Shown here in pieces: positions 58,598 to 64,000 of a stretch of DNA of 64,000 nucleotides. How positions within the stretch are numbered: position 1 is the first letter of the stretch; every line of letters begins with the position of its first letter. The notes below the pieces were generated by a model. The model saw nothing but the letters and a program-made list of their open reading frames with translations, ran no database searches and was not told the DNA's origin. The stretch lies in assembly GCA_902799385.1 (NCBI GenBank), contig CADCAK010000002.1, positions 1-64,000 of the forward strand, written 5' to 3'. The position numbers and the translations under genes were made by a program. Origin of the DNA: an uncultured bacterium. GTDB taxonomy: Bacteria; Verrucomicrobiota; Kiritimatiellia; RFP12; UBA1067.

Positions 58598-59923
58598 ATG
58601 AACCCAAAGGTTAGAATCCTTAAGAATACCTTGATGACGGCCATTGGATTGATGTCCGTCGCAGGATGCGGATATAACTCCGTTCGCGATGGTACAATGT
58701 CGAAGGATGAGTCTATCCATTCGATAGACATTCCAGCGATTAAAGATGCTGCACTATCAAACCTTGCGACTAACAAATGCATTGTGAGCGCCGGAGGTGG
58801 GCGAGAGGCGGAGTTAACCATAGACGTGTCGATGCAACGGCTGGTGTCGGAGGTCTTGACTCGCCATGCAGATACAAACGATACTGGGGTGGGCTGGGCG
58901 ACTATCCTGTCTGTGAAGGACGGCGCGGTCTTGGTGCTTGCCGACTGCGGCGGCGATGCTGATGCGCCCCGCCCTTTTGCCCTTACAAGGATGTTTATGC
59001 CCGGACATCTGCTGTCCACGCTAACCGTTGCTGCGGCCATTGACGCAGACATTGCTACGCCGAATACTGAACTGTTCACGAACTCGTTGGAGGCATACTT
59101 CAGCGATTACAAGTTGCCAAGTGATGGGAGCCACATCTGGGAGTCCACGCTGACGGTCTCCAACGCACTCACTTACTCATCCAACGTGGTGCTGGCAAAG
59201 CTAGGAATACTTGTTGGGCGGGACATGGAATATAAAATACTAAATAATTTTGGCATTGGCATAAGGTCCGGGATTGGCTTTGCGGGTGAGAAACTGGGAC
59301 GCATGTTGCCGCCTGATCGATGGTGCAGATTGCTCAGAACGAGAATCCCCATTGGACAGGGAGTGGAAATTACCTCCATCCAGATTGCCCGCGCCTATGC
59401 GACATTGGCAAATCATGGGCTGTGCGTTGATCCGTATGTTGTCAGGAGGATAACGGATGCATCTGGCACGACATTGTACACGCATACAGCATCCACAAAC
59501 AAAGTGCAGGCCGTGTCGCGTAATGCAGCAGACAGTACGTGCGCAATTCTCGAAGGAGCCGTTAAAGCGGATGATCTAAAGGGATTTGATGGCCTCAAGG
59601 ACGAGAACCCTCCAGACATTGCTAAAAGTCTCGTCCCTCGAAGAGCGACAGGACGACGTGCAGCGGTTGATGGTGTCCGCGTCGCAGGCAAGACATCAAC
59701 CATGCAGCGGACGAAGCCAAATTCCTATGAGTACGAATTTGACAAATTTACTGCTAGTTTTGCAGGATTCTTTCCTGCTGACGATCCCAAGTACGTGCTT
59801 GTCGTATGTTATGAGACAAGGCGCATAGAGGGTGTTCCATACATCCATCAGGGCGGCGGCAGACCGGCGATGGCTTTCGCCGAAGTAGTCAGAAGAATGG
59901 GCTACGGCAAGACGAAGCAGTGA
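58598..59923 (+). CDS. FtsI/PBP-like lipoprotein lacking the catalytic Ser and Lys
   Basis: The 441-residue product has a lipobox (SVAGC, Cys 24) and then the transpeptidase fold of class B penicillin-binding proteins, recognisable from TIDVSMQRLV, the SSN of motif 2 (194-196), GIGFAGEKLGRMLP, PIGQGVEITSIQIARAYATL and the final FFPADDPKYVLVV. Motif 1, normally PGSxxK, reads PGHLLS (135-140), so both the nucleophilic Ser and the Lys are missing. Motif 3 KTG is KTS (365-367). It is therefore probably not a transpeptidase and may instead bind peptidoglycan, beta-lactam or a protein at the membrane. It is expressed with a soluble FtsH-like protease. Confidence 0.85.
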   Translation: MNPKVRILKNTLMTAIGLMSVAGCGYNSVRDGTMSKDESIHSIDIPAIKDAALSNLATNKCIVSAGGGREAELTIDVSMQRLVSEVLTRHADTNDTGVGWATILSVKDGAVLVLADCGGDADAPRPFALTRMFMPGHLLSTLTVAAAIDADIATPNTELFTNSLEAYFSDYKLPSDGSHIWESTLTVSNALTYSSNVVLAKLGILVGRDMEYKILNNFGIGIRSGIGFAGEKLGRMLPPDRWCRLLRTRIPIGQGVEITSIQIARAYATLANHGLCVDPYVVRRITDASGTTLYTHTASTNKVQAVSRNAADSTCAILEGAVKADDLKGFDGLKDENPPDIAKSLVPRRATGRRAAVDGVRVAGKTSTMQRTKPNSYEYEFDKFTASFAGFFPADDPKYVLVVCYETRRIEGVPYIHQGGGRPAMAFAEVVRRMGYGKTKQ

Positions 59924-59944
59924 TATCGCTGGGCGGGAGGCGTG

Positions 59945-60712
59945 GTGAAGAACGACAGCATTAGCAAGCGTATCAAGCACCGGGAAGATATGTTCCTTCG
60001 CCGGCTCTTCAGCCTTCTGGCAAGGATGGCAAAGATCGACGGCAAGGTCGATGCTTGGGAAGCTCACGCGGCAGAAGGCGCATTTGCGCGCTTCCCGCGC
60101 GCAATGGCAAGGCGCAAGTTCTGTGTTGCCGTGTTCAACTCCGCAAAGAATGGAAGGACGCCTCTTGTCAAGCTTGCCGCCGAATTTGAAAAGGAGTGGG
60201 CTACGCCGGAGGATTGCCTCGCCGTCTATGAACTGCTTTGGGATATAGCATGTGCGAAAGGCATCCTCAAGCCCGTACACAAGGAGGCTCTGAAGAAACT
60301 GTGCGCACCCCTAGGACTGCCGCCAAACTACTTCACGTTCTTCTACCGCAGGAGAAGCACCACATTCCGCGAAGCCGAGGATGACGAGCCTCGCAGTGAT
60401 GGCGGAGCGCAAAAGAACCGCAAGTCATCACAGCGGCGGAAGAAGTCGGAAGAGGGTGCGCGGTCGGAGCAGCGTCGCCAGCCGCCGCCGCCTCCCAAGA
60501 ACTCGTTCCAGGAGGCATACGAGCTTCTGGGATGCCGCAGCTCCGATCCGAACGACGTTTTGCGCCGCACCTATCGCGAGGCTGCAAAACGGCACCACCC
60601 CGACATGCTGCGGGCGCGGGGATGCTCGGATCGGCAGGTGGCCGAGGCCTGTGAAATGATGAGTCGCATTAACGCCGCCTGGGAGGTTATATGCGACGAA
60701 AGGAAATTGTGA
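59945..60712 (+). CDS. TerB-like / J-domain co-chaperone
   Basis: The 255-residue protein resembles DjlA: an N-terminal TerB-like helical domain (about 18-135), a basic and then Pro-rich linker (140-186), and a C-terminal J-domain with HPD in KRHHPDML near 218-220. J-domains stimulate Hsp70 ATPase, so the protein could pass substrates to DnaK or to the operon's protease. Two tandem GTGs can start it (59942 and 59945); GGGAGG lies 4 nt before the second. It follows the PBP-like gene by 18 to 21 bp. Confidence 0.82.
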   Translation: MKNDSISKRIKHREDMFLRRLFSLLARMAKIDGKVDAWEAHAAEGAFARFPRAMARRKFCVAVFNSAKNGRTPLVKLAAEFEKEWATPEDCLAVYELLWDIACAKGILKPVHKEALKKLCAPLGLPPNYFTFFYRRRSTTFREAEDDEPRSDGGAQKNRKSSQRRKKSEEGARSEQRRQPPPPPKNSFQEAYELLGCRSSDPNDVLRRTYREAAKRHHPDMLRARGCSDRQVAEACEMMSRINAAWEVICDERKL

Positions 60713-60742
60713 GAAATGATAAAATCTACAAGGAGGCAAAAA

Positions 60743-60913
60743 ATGAAAGAACAAAAGCATGATCTGGTTCCGGATGAGAACCCGTCGAATGATCAGCCTG
60801 GCTGGTTCAGGTCGATCAAAAAGAAGTCAACTATCTGCGAACTGTACCCGCACTGCAAACTTGGTGACGGCTTTGCGCAGTTCGCCGTTGGCTCGGCACG
60901 GCGTGCATGTTGA
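60743..60913 (+). CDS. Short ORF, probable 5' part of a Sel1 gene
   Basis: The 56-residue frame has a perfect AAGGAGG 6 nt before the ATG. Its end (LGDGFAQFAVGSA) is the first half of a Sel1 repeat, and the second half appears in the next frame. The stop overlaps the ATG of the following gene (ATGTTGA). Either a frameshift has split one gene or two proteins are made by coupled translation. Confidence 0.55.
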   Translation: MKEQKHDLVPDENPSNDQPGWFRSIKKKSTICELYPHCKLGDGFAQFAVGSARRAC

Positions 60914-61458
60914 TCTGGCGGATCGACGGAGACACAGATGTGGACGCAGCGGCATTCAATCTGGAGAAGGCAAAGGAGTTCCTTGTCAGGGAAGAGCCAG
61001 GGACTGATCAGGTCTTGGCGTTCATTCTCAATCCTGTCCGGCGAATCGACAAGGCCATGTACGAAGCGCGTAACATACTGTGCATGACCGAACGCCAGCT
61101 GATCAAGTACGCCAATGTATTCTTCTCGGACAAACAGGAGTGCCTTCGTCTGGGGAAATCGGCATACCGCCAAGGTCTCTACGAGGAGGCGATGGCTCTG
61201 CTTGGAGGCGCAGGCTCTAAGATGGATGCGGACGCGCAGTTTATGATTGGGCAGATGTACGCAAAAGGCAGAGGCGTGGAGAAGAACAAGAAGATCGCCG
61301 AAGAATGGTACTGGAAGGCAGCCAACCAGGGGCATGCCGCCGCCGCACTTGAACTTGAAAAAGGCATCAACAGGGCGAAAGCATACTGGAAGCGTAAGGA
61401 GCAGGAGCTCATTGACGAGATTGAGGAGTTTACCGAGAAGCTGTTGCAAGAAGATTGA
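60907..61458 (+). CDS. Sel1-repeat protein
   Basis: The 183-residue frame has a clear Sel1 repeat, DAQFMIGQMYAKGRGVEKNK and WYWKAANQGHAAAALELEKG, near 105-150, a further partial one at its start, and a helical C-terminus (KRKEQELIDEIEEF). Sel1 repeats are alpha-solenoids that scaffold protein complexes. The first residues continue a Sel1 unit begun in the preceding short ORF, so the annotated ATG may not be the true start. Confidence 0.7.
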   Translation: MLIWRIDGDTDVDAAAFNLEKAKEFLVREEPGTDQVLAFILNPVRRIDKAMYEARNILCMTERQLIKYANVFFSDKQECLRLGKSAYRQGLYEEAMALLGGAGSKMDADAQFMIGQMYAKGRGVEKNKKIAEEWYWKAANQGHAAAALELEKGINRAKAYWKRKEQELIDEIEEFTEKLLQED

Positions 61459-61490
61459 TGTCTGAAACAACAAAAGACCCGGAGGAAATC

Positions 61491-61598
61491 ATGAAAGTGA
61501 AAACGTTGCTACTGTTCAAAGGTGAGTGTATCGTTCCGGGTTACTACTGTTCGCCATCAGTATTCATCATATGGGAAGAATCCGAGAAATTCAAATAA
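61491..61598 (+). CDS. Small 35-residue protein
   Basis: A short frame starts MKVKTLLLFKGECIVPGYY with GGAGG 5 nt upstream, and ends 10 bp before the next ATG. Position, Shine-Dalgarno and lack of overlap with other frames suggest that it is translated. Function unknown. Confidence 0.45.
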   Translation: MKVKTLLLFKGECIVPGYYCSPSVFIIWEESEKFK

Positions 61599-61608
61599 GG
61601 AGGTTGCT

Positions 61609-63045
61609 ATGAAGAGCATAAATAAGATGCAAAGTCCAATGTGTCTTCTGAAGATTCACGAACACTATTGTGACAAAATACTTGAAGGAGTGAAATTCTA
61701 CGAGTATCGCAAGAAATGCCCGGAGTGGATGTCTCCTGGATGCAAGATCGTGTTGTGCAGTTCCTCCGCGCCTTTTACATTGTTGGCGTTGTTTGAGGTT
61801 GGCGAGATTGTCTCAGGTACGCCTGAAGAAGTGTGGATGCGCACACACGCAAGGGGCTACATAGGGCATGAAGGCTTCTCCGAATACTACAAAAACCAGC
61901 CACAGGCCTTTGCGTATGAAATCAAGACGCTCCGCAGGATCGTTGATGGGAAAACAGTCGCATCAATAATGGGGTGCGAGCACATTCCTCATTCTTTTGA
62001 CCTGCTATCGTCAGAACAGGCAAAGGAGGTAAGCAAGTATTTATTGGGGCAGCCTCTTTATGACCACAAGAGCGATCCGCAAGAAAGCCACGTGCAAGAT
62101 GAGGCAATGTGTGAATTCTTTATTGATGACGCATCTCGGCTTCGCCGGATTGTGCAGCTCATGCCTGATGGAGAGCCTACAGCCGAGCTCCTCAATATGC
62201 TATGGGAGTATGCCGTGAAGCATGATAGGCTGTTCGATCTCGCCAATGTTCTGCTTGGTTTTGACTCAAAGCACAAAACGGTTGACGGGAATGAAAACTG
62301 TGATTGGTATTGGCGTTGTCGTCCGCCGGTGGAACCAGTGCAGGCCAATGAGTTCTTTTTTGATTTGATCGATTACGCCAGAGTGAGGGCACACCTTGAA
62401 CGCGGGACTTATGATGATTGGCATGGCAGTTCTTTGGCAATGTTTGATTGGATGGAGGATTACAAGAATGATGGTGTTGGCAAGGGAATAATTGACATTG
62501 ATAACGTTTTAGATCAATTGCTCGCAAAATACGAATCAGAGGTTGAGCTTGAACGTCAGCGAGATAGCGAAGAAGGTCGTTTTGCGAAGCCGCCTGACCT
62601 TCTAAGTGCCGGCGATGGAAGTGCTGTGCAGGATGGCCCATTTACCGGAATCTTTGTTGGACGGTTTGTGCTTGACGTGGCGGATGATGACTTGTTGAAT
62701 CTACCCTTGGAGTTCCAGACGGAACTTAATGGCAATGAGATGTTCATCATGAGAAATCCTGAAAGAAAGCATGCGCTTGTTCTTCTCCCCGTTGACATCT
62801 ACGACGGATGCCTCAAAAACATAAAAGATGGTGCTGATGTTAGTGAATTGACGAAATCCTTATACGAGCAGGCGGTGCGGGTCAGGATTGACAAGCGGGG
62901 GAGGATAAGAATCCCACAAAATCTATTGTCGTGCATTCGCTTGGAGAAAAGTAGTAAGGTTATCCTTCGAGGACATATTTCCACCATCGACATCTTCAAG
63001 GGAGATGCCTCGGCATGTAGTGGTGGCAATGATTTGATGCAGTGA
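61609..63045 (+). CDS. ASCH-domain / MraZ-like fusion
   Basis: The 478-residue protein begins with an ASCH (PUA-like) domain: LLKIHEHYCDKILEGVKFYEYRKK, CSSSAPFTLLALFEV and QAFAYEIKTL, spanning about 8-110; ASCH domains bind RNA. A helical middle follows. Residues 345-465 resemble MraZ, with GIFVGRFVLDVADDDLLNLP and the AbrB-like second half RVRIDKRGRIRIPQNLL and VILRGHISTIDIF. MraZ represses the dcw cell-division cluster by binding DNA as a ring. A fused nucleic-acid-binding regulator is the natural reading. AAGGAGG lies 5 nt before the ATG; a longer open frame upstream overlaps the 35-residue gene and is rejected. Confidence 0.72.
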   Translation: MKSINKMQSPMCLLKIHEHYCDKILEGVKFYEYRKKCPEWMSPGCKIVLCSSSAPFTLLALFEVGEIVSGTPEEVWMRTHARGYIGHEGFSEYYKNQPQAFAYEIKTLRRIVDGKTVASIMGCEHIPHSFDLLSSEQAKEVSKYLLGQPLYDHKSDPQESHVQDEAMCEFFIDDASRLRRIVQLMPDGEPTAELLNMLWEYAVKHDRLFDLANVLLGFDSKHKTVDGNENCDWYWRCRPPVEPVQANEFFFDLIDYARVRAHLERGTYDDWHGSSLAMFDWMEDYKNDGVGKGIIDIDNVLDQLLAKYESEVELERQRDSEEGRFAKPPDLLSAGDGSAVQDGPFTGIFVGRFVLDVADDDLLNLPLEFQTELNGNEMFIMRNPERKHALVLLPVDIYDGCLKNIKDGADVSELTKSLYEQAVRVRIDKRGRIRIPQNLLSCIRLEKSSKVILRGHISTIDIFKGDASACSGGNDLMQ

Positions 63046-63072
63046 AAAGTGAATGAGAATTGGTGGGCAGCC

Positions 63073-63219
63073 ATGAGAACAAATCTATTACTGACTGTCT
63101 TGGTCGTACTTCTTTTTACTGTTGCCGGTTGTGCGAGTAACCCAAACGCCTCGGATGCTGCGGGGCAGGTGCTTTCCGGCGTCTTGATGGGGATCGGAAC
63201 GGGGCTGTCAGGCCTTTAG
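63073..63219 (+). CDS. Small 48-residue lipoprotein
   Basis: The frame encodes a hydrophobic signal (LLLTVLVVLLFTVAGC) with lipobox Cys 20, then a short tail ending in a Gly/Leu-rich segment (VLSGVLMGIGTGLSGL). It is shorter than most gene-calling limits. The Shine-Dalgarno is weak (GGTGGG). A membrane-anchored helper peptide of the PBP-like lipoprotein is conceivable. Confidence 0.6.
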   Translation: MRTNLLLTVLVVLLFTVAGCASNPNASDAAGQVLSGVLMGIGTGLSGL

Positions 63220-63231
63220 GAGGGCACACGC

Positions 63232-63855
63232 ATGGAGTACGATGAGCCGGATTACAGCAAAGTGTCACACGATGAACTGTTGGCGTTAGCCAAAAATGAT
63301 TCGGTGGCCGCACAAGAGTTCTTCTATCGATATCAATACAGCGACGATCCTGTGCTGAAAACAGAAGTGCGTGAAGTCCTACGGTCTCTTGCTGAGGACT
63401 TCGAGAATTCTGGCTTCTGGCCGGACTGGTATACGATATTGCGCGACAGCAATGATCCCAAGGAGCAGCGCGAGGCGGGAATTTGGCGGAAGAAGATACT
63501 CGACGCGGGCGTGTTTGATAATGCGGCTTTGATTGCATATGGTGTTCTCGACGCTGAATATGTCTCGCATGATGAACTACTTGCTGCTGCTGGCCAGAAT
63601 TTGGCATCGGCCAGAGCGTTCTATCATCGATATCGTCATAGCGATGACCCAGCCATCAGAGCAGAAGTTCATGCAATCTTGAAATCACTTGCAGTTGATT
63701 TCGGGTGTATGGGCTTCTGGCCCGATTGGTATGTTGCACTTCGCGATAGCGACGATCCAAGGGAACGGTGCGAGTCGGAAGTCTGGAAACAGAAGATTCT
63801 CAACGACAGCTTGTTCGATGATGACGTCTTGATTTACTCTGGCTTAAAATCTTGA
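63232..63855 (+). CDS. Internally duplicated protein
   Basis: The 207-residue product consists of two tandem copies of a unit of about 97 residues. Each unit has VSHDELLA near its start, YRYxxSDDP, RSLAxDF, GFWPDWYxxLRDSxDP and W(R/K)xKIL. The duplication is visible in DNA as well and must be old enough to have diverged. No family is recognised; the helical repeats recall HEAT-like or TPR-like scaffolds. AGGAGGG lies 7 nt before the ATG. Confidence 0.7.
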   Translation: MEYDEPDYSKVSHDELLALAKNDSVAAQEFFYRYQYSDDPVLKTEVREVLRSLAEDFENSGFWPDWYTILRDSNDPKEQREAGIWRKKILDAGVFDNAALIAYGVLDAEYVSHDELLAAAGQNLASARAFYHRYRHSDDPAIRAEVHAILKSLAVDFGCMGFWPDWYVALRDSDDPRERCESEVWKQKILNDSLFDDDVLIYSGLKS

Positions 63856-63891
63856 TGAATACATGTCCCCACAACGCATTCCATAGCGTTT

Positions 63892-64000
63892 ATGAGTAAT
63901 CCTTACTATCTGACTCTGATGATCCTTCCGGACGGTGAATATACATTTAGTCCTGGCATCGAGTTCTTGTTACTTCCATTCCGCTCATACGCCATATCAG
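63892..64000 (+). CDS. Partial ORF at window end
   Basis: An open frame (MSNPYYLTLMILPDGEYTF onwards) runs to the window edge. A 14-codon frame that overlaps both the previous stop and this ATG may couple its translation. No Shine-Dalgarno is apparent and the product cannot be identified. Confidence 0.35.
   Translation, partial: MSNPYYLTLMILPDGEYTFSPGIEFLLLPFRSYAIS

Noticed and set aside
61522-61608. N-terminal extension of the ASCH-MraZ protein
   Set aside because: It overlaps the 35-residue ORF and lacks a Shine-Dalgarno, whereas 61609 has AAGGAGG.
1-64000. Insertion sequences, prophage or rRNA
   Set aside because: I saw no transposase, integrase, phage structural gene or rRNA in the window.

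Overview
The window reads as chromosomal DNA of a PVC-group bacterium, most likely a gut or anaerobic relative of Kiritimatiellota or Lentisphaerota. The reasons are giant LamG and autotransporter-type beta-repeat exported proteins, a LpxL-type acyltransferase that implies a Gram-negative envelope, an eukaryote-type IleRS, and high GC with strong antisense open frames. This placement is inference from gene style; no rRNA is present. Standard genetic code, many ATGA/GTGA gene overlaps, and a recurrent extended -10 promoter (TGGTATAAT or TGCTATAAT) are directly visible.

Layout. 1-14.5 kb (minus strand): a 1,527-residue LamG/beta-repeat surface protein, a U32 peptidase, a secreted BSP-type metalloprotease and a 1,731-residue exported protein that joins a metallophosphoesterase to a caspase-like domain. 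14.5-17.3 kb: rplU, rpmA, a 71-residue basic protein and prmA in one operon, then a PHP phosphoesterase on the plus strand. 17.3-23.8 kb: a tightly overlapped envelope-lipid operon (two glycosyltransferases, acyl-AMP ligase, LpxL-type acyltransferase, membrane protein). 23.8-37.9 kb: lysA, ileS, recJ, an NSS transporter, a split SWIM protein, tRNA-Leu(GAG), a Spy/ECF/anti-sigma module, rfbD/yihY/permease, a ferredoxin and a flavodoxin-family protein. 38-46 kb: an HNH protein and a possible exported lipase effector operon.

46-54 kb (minus, visibly lower GC) is an accessory region. It holds a Schlafen/AlbA regulator, a DUF932 protein, a GHKL ATPase fused to a PD-(D/E)xK-like nuclease, zinc-ribbon and HTH proteins, a DUF1016 remnant, and two copies of the 3' end of a methylase-type gene. 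It looks like a defence or restriction site that has been rebuilt repeatedly.

54-64 kb (plus, lower GC) is the most interesting part. One long operon, with a strong Shine-Dalgarno at almost every gene, encodes a soluble Clp-N/AAA/FtsH-AAA/M41 protease fusion, a possible nuclease-fold protein, an FtsI-like penicillin-binding lipoprotein without its catalytic Ser and Lys, a TerB-J-domain co-chaperone, Sel1 repeat proteins, an ASCH-MraZ fusion, several very small proteins and an internally duplicated protein. I know of no described system with this composition; its function is open.

Two genome-scale habits also stand out. Several housekeeping genes have a -10 box only 6 to 12 nt before the start codon, which suggests leaderless mRNAs. 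Different short tandem repeat families sit in frame inside conserved genes such as ileS, prmA, rfbD and the U32 peptidase.
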